From: Alkalispirochaeta americana
Lineage (GTDB): Bacteria > Spirochaetota > Spirochaetia > DSM-27196 > Alkalispirochaetaceae
Reading direction: 5' to 3'
NCBI RefSeq assembly: GCF_900156105.1
Contig: NZ_FTMS01000006.1
Location: 102,490 to 166,489, forward strand
Length of the DNA: 64,000 nucleotides
Shown: positions 29,820 to 38,673 of the stretch, in pieces
Layout: the number at the start of each line of letters is the position of its first letter
Position numbering within the stretch: the first letter of the stretch is position 1
The notes under the pieces: generated by a model
Told to the model about the DNA's origin: nothing
Database searches by the model: none
The model's input: only the letters and a program-made list of their open reading frames with translations
Program-made: the position numbers and the translations under genes

Positions 29820-30886
29820 GGAGTTTTTTTCCGGGACGTCTCTTTCCGGGAGATATCCTCGGGGGAGGCCTCTTTCGAGGGAGAATCGTCCCCGGAGGGG
29901 CTCTCTTCTTCAGCGGAATCCCCCTCGATTGCCGCAATGAAGCGCTTCCGCAGCCCCTCATCGCCAGGGTAGAGATCCAGGGGGATCGCCCCGCCGCCCA
30001 TATGCATATGACCACCACCGGAGCCGATCCCATCAAGGGCCAGGTGAATCACCACATCGCAGGGGAGTTGATGGTTCTCGCTCCGCACCGAGAGGCGGTG
30101 AACATCGCGATCACCGCTTACCACAACCACAAAATGAATTTCCCGAAGGCCCAGGAAAAAATCGGCCACCAGGGCCATCACCTCGGGAGAATAATTACCA
30201 GGCAACGCAATGAACGCAAAATCCCGGGCCACAATGCACCCGTCTATGGCCTGCCGGAACGCCGCGAGATCGCTCAGGGAGAGGGAGTTCTTCAGGAGTC
30301 TCGCCGCCAGCCGCCAGTCACCCTGACGAAAAAGTACATTAAAAGCGTCCAGGTCCATCTCGGAAACGCCCCGGGTCATGAAGGCTGTATCCATCATGAT
30401 CCCCAGAAGCAGCGCCGTGGCCACCCTGTTGCTCATGGGTACCGCGACATCACGGTAATACTCAAAGAGGATGGTGGAACAGGCCCCATAACCGCTTCGG
30501 ATATCGGCGTGGAGCACTTCAGGAGGCCAGGGTGGCGGATGGTGATCTATCACCGCCGTGAGTGTGCCGGGAACTCCCGCCATATTGGAGTTTCCCGCGA
30601 AACCGTCCACCACAATGATCTGGGAATCCTCGGGAATCTCCGATTCGCCGATTGATACGATGGATATCTCCAGCTCCCTGATCGCATCGTGCAGGGACTG
30701 GCTTTGAAGCGTCCCCCCGTAACAGAGGCGCACCGTAAAGCGGTGCCGCTCCAGAAGCTCGGCCAGGGCGAAGGCCGTGGCAACAGCGTCATGATCGGGG
30801 AAATCATGGGCCTGGACCACCACAGGGCGATCCCGGTCCAGGACCTGCAGAAGCGCCTTCAGTCCCCCGGCCTTCACATCCTCCAT
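29816..30886 (-). CDS. DHH-family phosphoesterase
   Basis: 356 residues. DHH domain: QAHDFPDHDAVATA near residue 23 and the diagnostic DHHPP near 128. The DHHA1 nucleotide-binding end has GSGGGHMHMGGGA. This is the plan of NrnA/GdpP-like enzymes that cleave short RNAs, pAp or cyclic di-AMP products. The first motif is HDFPDHD where many relatives have HxxPDxDA, still metal-binding. The last 35 residues are a Ser/Pro/Glu/Lys low-complexity tail. It overlaps the TraB gene by four bases. The specific substrate cannot be told. Confidence 0.85.
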   Translation of the reverse strand: MEDVKAGGLKALLQVLDRDRPVVVQAHDFPDHDAVATAFALAELLERHRFTVRLCYGGTLQSQSLHDAIRELEISIVSIGESEIPEDSQIIVVDGFAGNSNMAGVPGTLTAVIDHHPPPWPPEVLHADIRSGYGACSTILFEYYRDVAVPMSNRVATALLLGIMMDTAFMTRGVSEMDLDAFNVLFRQGDWRLAARLLKNSLSLSDLAAFRQAIDGCIVARDFAFIALPGNYSPEVMALVADFFLGLREIHFVVVVSGDRDVHRLSVRSENHQLPCDVVIHLALDGIGSGGGHMHMGGGAIPLDLYPGDEGLRKRFIAAIEGDSAEEESPSGDDSPSKEASPEDISRKETSRKKTP

Positions 30887-30928
30887 GACACCACGCCCCG
30901 CTTTGCGCTTCCTGGAGGACCCTTCATA

Positions 30929-32359
30929 TCAGGAATCCCCACGAAGCTGCTCATACCGCCTGCGGGCCAGACGAGTTTCCATGAGACCGCGTATATCTGC
31001 ATCAATGATATCCAAATACAACGCTCGGGCACTGTCAAGGCGTCCAAGCACCTCGTACTGGCCGGCCAGGTAGAAACTGGCCCTCAATCGCGTGAACCGA
31101 TCCTCCTCACGCGTCACCTGCCGATAGATAAAGGCATCGGACCCCGGGTTCGCGTAGTAGCGGGCCATGTCAGCATAGAGGCCGGATCCGGCAAAATCGC
31201 GTCCCCGTTCTTCCAGATAACGCCGTGCCCGGGCTTCCTCACCCGCCATTTTGAGACTCAGACTTGTCAGGAGAAGCAGACCATAATCGGTGGGATCATT
31301 GGGGTTGCCCTTCTCCAGAGCGGCCTGAAAACGTTCTGCAGCCTCTGAGAACTGTTGAGCCTCAAATTTCAGGACTCCCAGGGGAGCAAGCGCTGGCTGA
31401 TAATCGGGGCGCAACTCCAGGGCAGTCTTGTAATCTGCCATGGCAAGGTCTCCCTCGCCTTTTTGATCGTAGGCCCGGGCCCGGTAGACAAAGGCCATGA
31501 AAAGAGACGGGTCCCTGTCTATTACCCGATTGAAATCATCCAGAGCCCCGGCGAAATTGTTCCGCTCCATCCTGACCACGCCCCGGTCGTAGTAGTGCCA
31601 CAGGAAATCCGGTTCAAGTTCAACAGCCCGGTTTAAATCCGCCTCGGCAGCGGCAAACTTGCCCTGGATCGCCCGGGCGCGGCTTCTGTCGGCGTGCCCC
31701 CGGGGTATGTCCGGGGCCGCCTCTATCGCCCGATCCAGGTATTGCTCGGCCCGGGAGGGGTTGCTCCGGCGCAACGCCAGGTTCCCCATTCCCAGCAGAG
31801 CCGTGGAGTTGCGGGGATCATGATCCAGCGCCGCCAGAAAGGAACGTTCCGCAGGATCGAAACGGCGGGAGCGAAGCTGGACCTCCCCCAGCGCGGCAAG
31901 AGCCTCGGGACGCTTTGGATCAATCTCCAGGAGCTCTTCCAGCAGGCGTTGCTCCTGCCGGCTCTCCCCACGGGCTCCCGCTATCAGGGCCAGGGAAAAG
32001 AGGGCATCGCCATCCTTGGGGTTGGCTTCGAGAACCTCCTGCAGGAGAGTCTCGGCACCAGCAAGATCTCCTGCCGCAAGATAGAGGTGAGCCAGGAGCA
32101 CCTGCGTTTCCGGAGCTCCCGGATCTGCCAGCTGGGCAGCCTCGAAGGCCTCGATCGCCTCCTGGGGCTTTCCAAGCATAACAGCCAGGCTTACCGCCTC
32201 GTAGGCCTCCTCCACGGGATCCACCGGAGCATCCGGTTCGTCCGGATCATCGGAGATCTCGGGAACCTCGGGAACCGGAGGTTCAACTTCGGGAGGCGTA
32301 GCGCAACCAAAAACAAAAAAGAGGGCAAACACAACGAGAAGGTGTATCGCGAATCGCAT
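30929..32359 (-). CDS. TPR lipoprotein
   Basis: 476 residues. Signal peptide MRFAIHLLVVFALFFVFGC with lipobox FVFGC, so a lipid-anchored envelope protein. A Pro/Glu/Asp-rich linker (about 22-50) is followed by some ten TPR units running to about 400. The start at 32359 fits the lipobox but has no ribosome site. Instead a TATACT box lies eight bases upstream, which would give a leaderless transcript. It probably scaffolds other envelope proteins; there is no specific role in sequence. Same strand as dps upstream, but separate. Confidence 0.8.
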   Translation of the reverse strand: MRFAIHLLVVFALFFVFGCATPPEVEPPVPEVPEISDDPDEPDAPVDPVEEAYEAVSLAVMLGKPQEAIEAFEAAQLADPGAPETQVLLAHLYLAAGDLAGAETLLQEVLEANPKDGDALFSLALIAGARGESRQEQRLLEELLEIDPKRPEALAALGEVQLRSRRFDPAERSFLAALDHDPRNSTALLGMGNLALRRSNPSRAEQYLDRAIEAAPDIPRGHADRSRARAIQGKFAAAEADLNRAVELEPDFLWHYYDRGVVRMERNNFAGALDDFNRVIDRDPSLFMAFVYRARAYDQKGEGDLAMADYKTALELRPDYQPALAPLGVLKFEAQQFSEAAERFQAALEKGNPNDPTDYGLLLLTSLSLKMAGEEARARRYLEERGRDFAGSGLYADMARYYANPGSDAFIYRQVTREEDRFTRLRASFYLAGQYEVLGRLDSARALYLDIIDADIRGLMETRLARRRYEQLRGDS

Positions 32360-32367
32360 AGGGAGGG

Positions 32368-32373
32368 AGTATA
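32368..32373 (-). promoter_or_regulatory. Possible -10 box for a leaderless transcript
   Basis: TATACT on the minus strand, eight bases before the lipoprotein ATG, with TGGATG 18 bases upstream as a weak -35. Its closeness, with no ribosome site, suggests transcription begins at the start codon. Confidence 0.35.
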
Positions 32374-32528
32374 TCAGATGAAAAGGAACCGCATCCAGAG
32401 AATCCGGAAAAAGCCGAAGCATCTTCCGGGTTTCCCGAGCAAGCCGATTCCTGTGCACGACCGATCGTGCCGGATAGCACGATGGCCCCCCATCCCACTG
32501 GAGGGCCACCTGGCAGGAAAGCCTCCTG

Positions 32529-32999
32529 TTAGTTGGAGAAGGCGCTCCAGAACCAGTTCTGCTTCTCGAACTCCTGGAGCATTCCTACTCCAAAATCAGC
32601 TGTCACCTCGTCGTTATGCTCACCGGCGGTCTCGATCAGACCCCGCACCTGGCCGATGAAATGAGCCAGATCCTTGAGCACAACCTGGGCGGTCTCTTCG
32701 GCGGTGTACTTGCGGCTGGGCAGTTCCTCCATGGAGGTGGTCTCAAGATACTCCTTGAGCGTTGTGGCGGGGCGGTTTCCCAACATGAGAATGCGCTCTG
32801 CCGTGTCATCAATGAACTCGGCCACACCCTCGTACATGCTCTGCAGTTCCTTGTGAACGGTGAAGAACTGCGGTCCCTCAATGTTCCAGTGCAATGCGTG
32901 GAGGTGTCCGTAGTAAATGTGCAGATCTGCCAGGAGGGTGCTCAATTTCCGTCCTACTGCCTCGGTGGTTGCTTTATCAAACTGTGTCTGTGCCATCAT
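32529..32999 (-). CDS. dps: Dps ferritin-like DNA-protection protein
   Basis: 156 residues, usual Dps length. The dodecamer stores iron using H2O2 and can coat DNA in stress. The ferroxidase residues lie across subunits: the histidines of HALHWN and the acidic pair in FIDDTAERIL. It lacks a long lysine-rich N-terminal tail, so direct DNA binding may be weak. AAAGGAG site before tandem ATG ATG. A 27-base palindrome 77 bases upstream resembles PerR/Fur operators, so peroxide or iron control is likely. Confidence 0.95.
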   Translation of the reverse strand: MMAQTQFDKATTEAVGRKLSTLLADLHIYYGHLHALHWNIEGPQFFTVHKELQSMYEGVAEFIDDTAERILMLGNRPATTLKEYLETTSMEELPSRKYTAEETAQVVLKDLAHFIGQVRGLIETAGEHNDEVTADFGVGMLQEFEKQNWFWSAFSN

Positions 33000-33045
33000 G
33001 TGTCTGTGCTCCTTTCATGTTCGAACCGGGTCATATTCTCTCCCT

Positions 33046-33102
33046 AATATAACAGGTTTTTCTCAGTACGGCCAGTCTTATTAAGAATAATTCTTAATAA
33101 GA
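33046..33102 (-). promoter_or_regulatory. dps promoter region with PerR/Fur-like operator
   Basis: The palindrome at 33076-33102 has arms TCTTATTAAGAAT and TTCTTAATAAGA, symmetric except at the centre. It contains TTAAGAAT-A-ATTCTTAA, close to PerR-type boxes. A TATATT -10 box lies at 33046-33051. A metal- or peroxide-sensing Fur-family regulator is inferred; none is encoded in the window. Confidence 0.7.
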
Positions 33103-33226
33103 ACCAATCGTTCTTTCTCTCCCCGCCTGGTCCCTCCAGTTCCTGACTATTCCCCTTGATTAATTCCCGGGGAGAGATTAAGTTAGGTTCAGCTAATTAT
33201 TTTCGCCCTCTCTAAGGAGGATGTCA

Positions 33227-33880
33227 ATGGATCAAATACTTCCCACAGCTTATTTTCAGAAGCTTGTCGCTCGAGGAGCTTTTTCGCAGGCCCTTGCGGA
33301 ACTCTCCCGAGTTGTTCTGGACGAACCGAAGCGCGCCGATGCCTGGTGTTACCTGGGAATCTGTTATACCGAAACAGGCCATCAGAAGGAGGCTATTGGA
33401 GCCCTCACAACAGCCTGGGCCCTGGGGAGCTCTTCCTATGAGGTGCCCGAGGCCCTGGGATGCGCCTACCTCCGCCGACGTGATCTCGATGCCGCCGAGG
33501 AGTGGTTTCTGCGGGCACTTCAGGAAATCGCCCGGGATCAGAAGCCTCTCACCCGGCAGGGGCCGGATCCGGGAAGACTATCCTCTGACGAAGCGCGGGC
33601 CGGCAGGGGCTCCATTCTTCGAAATCTTGCCATGACCAGAATTTACCGGGGTGATCTTGAGGACGCCCAGTTTCTGCTGGAGGAAGCCCTGGAGGCAACT
33701 CCCGAGGATGTGTTGTCTCTTCATGCGCTCTCGGCGCTTCAGATGCAACTGAAGAACACCGAAGGCGCCCGAAAAAATCTTGAGACGATTCTTGCGGCCC
33801 CCGCAGCGCCCCGCTGGCTGCAGACGGTGGCCGAGAGGAACTACGCCACCCTTTTGGTGGGGTGGCCGGCAACATCCTAG
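33227..33880 (+). CDS. TPR-repeat protein
   Basis: 217 residues, cytoplasmic by lack of a signal. TPR-like helical pairs are seen from residue 15 on (ADAWCYLGICYTETGHQKEA; DVLSLHALSALQMQLKNTEGA). An AAGGAGG site is six bases from the ATG at 33227; the ATG at 33221 is too close to it. It converges on citrate synthase with a 49-base gap. It is divergent from dps, and the region between may hold both promoters. Function is a protein scaffold at best guess. Confidence 0.7.
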   Translation: MDQILPTAYFQKLVARGAFSQALAELSRVVLDEPKRADAWCYLGICYTETGHQKEAIGALTTAWALGSSSYEVPEALGCAYLRRRDLDAAEEWFLRALQEIARDQKPLTRQGPDPGRLSSDEARAGRGSILRNLAMTRIYRGDLEDAQFLLEEALEATPEDVLSLHALSALQMQLKNTEGARKNLETILAAPAAPRWLQTVAERNYATLLVGWPATS

Positions 33881-33929
33881 GATACTGCCCGCCGGCGTCT
33901 GTCGTCTGTCTCGGGAGCCGCCCCGAAGC

Positions 33930-35330
33930 TCAGGAGCGGTCCTGAAGAGGAGTGTATTTCTCGTCGAATCGGCCTGTGTAGAGTGCCCGGGGCCGGAAGA
34001 TCCGGTTGTTTTCGATGTACTCCATCACCCGGGCACACCACCCGGAGACGCGGGAAACCGCAAAGATGGTGGTGTACAGGTCCGAGGGGATGCCCATGCT
34101 GCGATAGACGATTCCCGAAAAGAAATCCACGTTGGGAAAAACCTTCTTGCTGGCACCCAGGTGGGAGATCACTTCCTGCTCCAGGGCAAGGGCGGTCTGG
34201 TACATCGTCTTGAGCTCGGGGTTCTCCGTGGCCAGCATGCCCGCCAAAGGCCCCAGAATGCGAGCCCGGGGATCGTAGGCTTTGTAGACCCGGTGACCAA
34301 AACCCATGACTTTCCGTTTCTGTTCCACCGCCGTGCGGTACCATTTTTTTACCGACGAGGGCTTGCCGATGCGCTCCAGCATATTCACCACTTCCACGTT
34401 GGCGCCGCCGTGGAGCGGCCCGCTGAGAGCAGAGATTCCCGCCCCGATGGCCAGATAAATATCCGAGAGGGTGGAGGCCACCACCATGGAGGCGAAGGTA
34501 CTGGCGTTCATGCCGTGGTCGGCGTGGAGGATCAGGCAGATATCCATGATCCGCTCTTCCAGGGGCGTGGGACGGCGCCCGGTGAGCATATAGAGGTAGT
34601 TCCCGGCGAAGCTCAAGTCGGGCAAGGGTTCCAGGGGTATCCGCCCCTCCCGGACCCGGCCGATCGCGGCAGCCACGCTGGCTACACCGGCAATGAGGTT
34701 ATAACAGCTTTCGGTTTCGTCGGAGCTGACCAGGTCGGTGGGCTCCACCGTGGGAACGGGACGGAAAAACCGCGTCAGAAACTGGAAAACCGGGTTTTTC
34801 TTCCCCTCGGGGACTGTTTCCATGGCAATGGAGTCGTCGTCACTGTGCAGGGGGGCCTCTGCAGGAGTTCCCGGAAGGTGATCCTGGTAGGTCTGTTTTT
34901 GCCGCATCAGGTTGGTGCCCAGACGCAGGGCAGCCATGGGATTCATGCTTTCCACAGGAAAGCTCAGGAGCAGACGCTGGGTTTTGGGGATGAACATGCG
35001 ACGCCGCAGGGTTTTTGAGAACGTCTCCAGCTCCGTTGCCGTGGGAAGCTTCCCGTGGAGGAGCAGAAAGGAGGTTTCCTCGAAAGAAGAGTGCGCGCAG
35101 AGATCAAAAATATCGTAGCCCCGGTAGATGAGCCACCCTTTGGCACCGTTGACGTATCCAATCTGGGTCTCGCAGGCGATCGCACCCTCCAGGCCCGGCC
35201 CGACGGTGCAATTGATGGGCCAATCCACTGAGGAGGTCATGTTCGGTTCAGGTTCGTTATTTGTCTCCCGGTAGGCACGCTCTTTTGCCTCCAGCACGAT
35301 TCGGGTAATGTCATCCAGCGTTTGTTCCAT
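33930..35330 (-). CDS. gltA: Citrate synthase
   Basis: 466 residues. It joins acetyl-CoA and oxaloacetate to citrate, the entry to the TCA cycle. Active-site regions are LHADHGMNAS, GPLHGGANVEVVNM and GFGHRVYKAYDPR with the later FPNVDFFSG. It is longer than the usual 370-430: about 50 residues (near 160-215, acidic then basic, including HSDDDSIAMET) are inserted between NPMAALRLGTNLM and CYNLIAGVAS. AGGAGGT site before ATG 35330. Single gene. Confidence 0.95.
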   Translation of the reverse strand: MEQTLDDITRIVLEAKERAYRETNNEPEPNMTSSVDWPINCTVGPGLEGAIACETQIGYVNGAKGWLIYRGYDIFDLCAHSSFEETSFLLLHGKLPTATELETFSKTLRRRMFIPKTQRLLLSFPVESMNPMAALRLGTNLMRQKQTYQDHLPGTPAEAPLHSDDDSIAMETVPEGKKNPVFQFLTRFFRPVPTVEPTDLVSSDETESCYNLIAGVASVAAAIGRVREGRIPLEPLPDLSFAGNYLYMLTGRRPTPLEERIMDICLILHADHGMNASTFASMVVASTLSDIYLAIGAGISALSGPLHGGANVEVVNMLERIGKPSSVKKWYRTAVEQKRKVMGFGHRVYKAYDPRARILGPLAGMLATENPELKTMYQTALALEQEVISHLGASKKVFPNVDFFSGIVYRSMGIPSDLYTTIFAVSRVSGWCARVMEYIENNRIFRPRALYTGRFDEKYTPLQDRS

Positions 35331-35477
35331 CGTACCTCCTGTTGGTGTAGCCCCTGGTGTGAGTGAGAACGTACACGATACCACGGGTTTCACGAATCAC
35401 GCCAGTCCGGGGAGCTCGCACCCTCTTCGGGGGGAGCTCCTGCCCACCGCAGACTCGTGGCAGGCTCCTGTCGGCGC

Positions 35478-35520
35478 CGGCAAAAAACATCAAACCAGAG
35501 GTTTTTAGCTTTTTTTGCCG
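35478..35520. repeat. Nested hairpin upstream of the Na/Pi cotransporter gene
   Basis: Outer arms CGGCAAAAAA and TTTTTTTGCCG enclose an inner AAACC-AGA-GGTTT stem. It lies 63 bases upstream of the transporter ATG and behind gltA's start. It could be a leader structure or early terminator; its function is unproven. Confidence 0.45.
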
Positions 35521-35582
35521 AAACAGGCTCAAAGAGGGCGACAGGCTGCCAGCTTTCGTGTAAGGTGCACCCGGAATACACC

Positions 35583-37295
35583 ATGACGGCGATATACCAG
35601 CTTTTCCACGTTCTTGGAAGTCTTGGCCTCCTGGTCTATGGAATGCGGCTCCTCAGCGACGGTGTCCAACGCGTTGCCGGAGACCGGTTGCAGTCCATTC
35701 TCAATTATGTAACAGCCAACCGCTTTGCCGCGGTCCTCACGGGGTTCCTCGTTACCGTTCTGGTTCAGTCCTCGTCGGCCACCACGGTGATGATCGTCAG
35801 CTTTGTCAACGCTTCGCTCCTCAGCCTGACCCAGGCGATCGGCGCCATTATGGGGGCCAACATAGGAACAACCGTCACAGGCTGGGTGATCGCCCTGCTG
35901 GGATTCTCCGTGGATATCTCGGCGGGAGCCCTGCCCGCAGTTGGCCTGGGCGCAATCCTCATCTTCAGCAAGCGCCTGCGCAGGCCCGATCTGGGAGAAA
36001 CCCTGCTGGGGTTTGGTCTGCTTTTTCTGGGGCTTTCCTTTCTCAAGGACGCTGTTCCCGATATAAGCGCTCACCCCGAGATCCTGGAACGGATCGCGGC
36101 ACTCTCCGGGCGCGGAATGCTTTCGGTACTCCTCTTTGTGGGGATAGGAGCCCTTCTCACGGTGATCGTTCAGTCCTCGTCGGCGGCGGTAACGATCACC
36201 CTCACCATGGCTTACGCCGGGTGGATCGATTTCCCCGTGGCCGCAGCAATCATCCTGGGAGAGAACATCGGGACCACCGTGACGGCGAACCTGGCCGCCA
36301 TGGGGGGAACGGTAAACGGGCGCCGTGCTGCCCGGGCACACCTGGTGTTTAACGCCCTGGGAGTTCTCTGGATGTTTCTTCTCTTCCCCCAGGCCCTGCG
36401 CCTTGTCCACTACGCCGCAGGGTCACGGCTCCTGCCCACACAGCTTGCGCTCTTTCACACCGGTTTCAACCTGGTGAATACGGCGATTTTCATCTGGTTT
36501 GTACCGGTCCTGGCGAACCTGGCGGTTCGCATGGTACCCGACACGGCCGATGCGGCCTCCCTGGAAGGCTCCTACCAGGTGCCAATCCCCACAGCCTACG
36601 CCGAAAACCACCCTGAACTGTATTTGCTGGAGCTGCGCTACGAGGTGGTCCAGATGTCGCGGATCGTGGAATCCATGATCGCCGACTCCTGGAAGCTCTT
36701 TCAGAATCCCGAGGCCGTCACGGAAGAACACCTGCTCAGTCTGAAACAGCGCGAGGACTACACCGATCAAATGCAGGAGAAGATCTCGGCCGTTCTGGCC
36801 TCCTTCGGCTTCCAGGCCTCCCGGGAAAGCACCACGGCAGCGGCGATCGCCTTGCTGCGGATCGTGGACGAGCTGGAAAGTGTTGCCGACAGCAGCTACA
36901 ACATCGCCCTCGCCGCAGACCGATGCCAGCGGAAAAAGCTGGAAATCTCCCCCGAGGCGCTTCAGGAGCTGGAACCCTACGCCCAGCGGGCAATCGCCTT
37001 CACCGGGCTGGTTGATCAGCGGTTGCTCACTCCCGGTAGCGACGAGGATCTGCGCCAGGCAAAACAACTGGAGGAAGAAATCAACGCCCTGAGAAACGTG
37101 CTGAAAAAATCCTCCCGCCACAGAATCCAGCAGGGGGCCGATCTCAAGGGCGAGCTCCTGGTGCTGGATGTGATCAGTCATCTGGAGCACATGGGCGATT
37201 ACGCCCTGAATATCGCCGAGGCGATCCGCCACATGAACGCCCGGGTCCCTCTGCTGATGAAAACCCTGGAACCCCGACCCGACGCGCCAGCCTGA
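35583..37295 (+). CDS. Na/Pi-cotransporter family protein with PhoU-like tail
   Basis: 570 residues. Two inverted membrane repeats (residues 10-310), each with the family QSSSA motif: VLVQSSSATTVMI with GANIGTTVTGW, and VIVQSSSAAVTIT with GENIGTTVTAN. A soluble helical PhoU-like domain fills 340-560. Family members bring phosphate in with sodium, or export it when PhoU-linked. Inner membrane. The ATG at 35583 starts the first helix; no strong ribosome site. No pst or pho genes are nearby. Confidence 0.92.
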   Translation: MTAIYQLFHVLGSLGLLVYGMRLLSDGVQRVAGDRLQSILNYVTANRFAAVLTGFLVTVLVQSSSATTVMIVSFVNASLLSLTQAIGAIMGANIGTTVTGWVIALLGFSVDISAGALPAVGLGAILIFSKRLRRPDLGETLLGFGLLFLGLSFLKDAVPDISAHPEILERIAALSGRGMLSVLLFVGIGALLTVIVQSSSAAVTITLTMAYAGWIDFPVAAAIILGENIGTTVTANLAAMGGTVNGRRAARAHLVFNALGVLWMFLLFPQALRLVHYAAGSRLLPTQLALFHTGFNLVNTAIFIWFVPVLANLAVRMVPDTADAASLEGSYQVPIPTAYAENHPELYLLELRYEVVQMSRIVESMIADSWKLFQNPEAVTEEHLLSLKQREDYTDQMQEKISAVLASFGFQASRESTTAAAIALLRIVDELESVADSSYNIALAADRCQRKKLEISPEALQELEPYAQRAIAFTGLVDQRLLTPGSDEDLRQAKQLEEEINALRNVLKKSSRHRIQQGADLKGELLVLDVISHLEHMGDYALNIAEAIRHMNARVPLLMKTLEPRPDAPA

Positions 37296-37389
37296 GGTCC
37301 GGTTCCCGCAGTCGAACACTCCTGAGGCCCCGACCTCCCCGGCCCGAGGCAGGACACCCCGGGCTCCCTCTTTCCTTTCCCTGCCAGCT

Positions 37390-38673
37390 ATGATAGACCA
37401 TGATCCCATGACGCTTAGAGACCTCTTTCGGGACAAGGATCGGCGGTATCTGCTTCTTACGGCATCTCTGGCTTTTCTTGCCCTTGGAACATCCCAGGCC
37501 CTGTACGGCCCGCTCTACCCCTGGTTTCGCGAGAGTCTCTCCCTCTCGGGTTCTGCCGTGGGTCTGATCGCCTCATTCCACTTTTTTGGAGCCACCGTGG
37601 CGGTCCTGGTGGCGGGTTTTGTGTTGCGGCGCGTGGGGTTCAAGGCGGTAATCATCGCCGGGGCGTGTATCTTCTCGGCTGGATATTTTGGCTTTGCCAC
37701 AAGTAGCCGCTGGGGAGGAATCCTGGCCTCGGCGCTTCTGCTGGGTCTGGGTTTTGGAACTCTGGTGAGCTTTAATCTCTTCATTGACGATTACTTTGGC
37801 CCCCTGGGCGCGGCAGCCCTCAATCTGACAAATATGTTCTTTGGAATCGGGGCGATCCTGGGGCCCCTTCTGGCAGGGATTTCCCTCTCCCTGGGGGGAC
37901 ACCGTCTGGCGTTCCTTGCGGGAGGAGCGGTGGCTCTTCTTCTCCTGGCCATGACGCTTCGCCTCAGGCAGCATCACCCCGTGGCAGAGACGGACCGTTC
38001 CGGGGCAGGCACCGCTCTGGCGGGGACGGTGGTCTTTCTCGTTTTCCTGGCTCTCTATATTGCTGCCGAAGCCTCGGCATCGAACTGGATACCCACAAGC
38101 CTCACACGAAACCACGCACCGCCTTTTGTTGCATCCACCATGGCCATGGTCTGGCTCGCTGTGAGCGCCGGTCGGCTTGCGGCGGTTCCCCTGAGCGTCC
38201 ATCTGGCGCCCCATTTTATGGTCCTGGGAAGTGTGGGGTGTGCTACCGGGATGTTTCTGCTGGCCCGGTTCGAACCTGCGGCTCCTCTGGCCTATATCGC
38301 CACGGGGTTCTTCCTGGGGCCGGTCTACCCTGCCACGGTATCCTGGATACGGCGGGTCTTTCCGTCCCGGGCAGCCCGCATCGCCGCCACGGTTATGGCC
38401 GGGGGCGGACTGGGCGGCATCTTCGGGCCGCCCCTGGTGGGGGCCGCCACTGATACCTTCTCTACAGCGGTCATTCCTCTGGCTATCGCCCTGATCCTGG
38501 TGGCATCTCTCCTGACGGGACTGGGAATAACGGTGTTCTTTCCGTCCCGCCCCACCTCCGCCGGCAAGGGGCAGGAACCTGGCCGGGAGGACCACCAGGG
38601 GGACCAGGAACGCATTGGCCTGGTCCTTCCCGTTGGCCCCGGTCCCGTACCCGGATCAGCCCCCCGGGACTAG
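37390..38673 (+). CDS. Major facilitator superfamily transporter
   Basis: 427 residues with 12 predicted membrane helices and a central loop. The first pair has PLYPWFRESLSLSGSAVGL, and the usual MFS loop GFVLRRVGFKA follows helix 2. The substrate cannot be named; the overall look is of the FucP/NNP-like or sugar-related group. The last 40 residues are hydrophilic and end in a 4-base convergent overlap with the glycogen synthase gene. ATG at 37390 or 37408; neither has a clear ribosome site. Confidence 0.8.
   Translation: MIDHDPMTLRDLFRDKDRRYLLLTASLAFLALGTSQALYGPLYPWFRESLSLSGSAVGLIASFHFFGATVAVLVAGFVLRRVGFKAVIIAGACIFSAGYFGFATSSRWGGILASALLLGLGFGTLVSFNLFIDDYFGPLGAAALNLTNMFFGIGAILGPLLAGISLSLGGHRLAFLAGGAVALLLLAMTLRLRQHHPVAETDRSGAGTALAGTVVFLVFLALYIAAEASASNWIPTSLTRNHAPPFVASTMAMVWLAVSAGRLAAVPLSVHLAPHFMVLGSVGCATGMFLLARFEPAAPLAYIATGFFLGPVYPATVSWIRRVFPSRAARIAATVMAGGGLGGIFGPPLVGAATDTFSTAVIPLAIALILVASLLTGLGITVFFPSRPTSAGKGQEPGREDHQGDQERIGLVLPVGPGPVPGSAPRD

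Noticed and set aside
35529..36410. Open frames antisense to the Na/Pi transporter and to other large genes
   Set aside because: Their composition is biased (His, Gln, Gly-rich) and they have no ribosome sites; the sense frames have family motifs.
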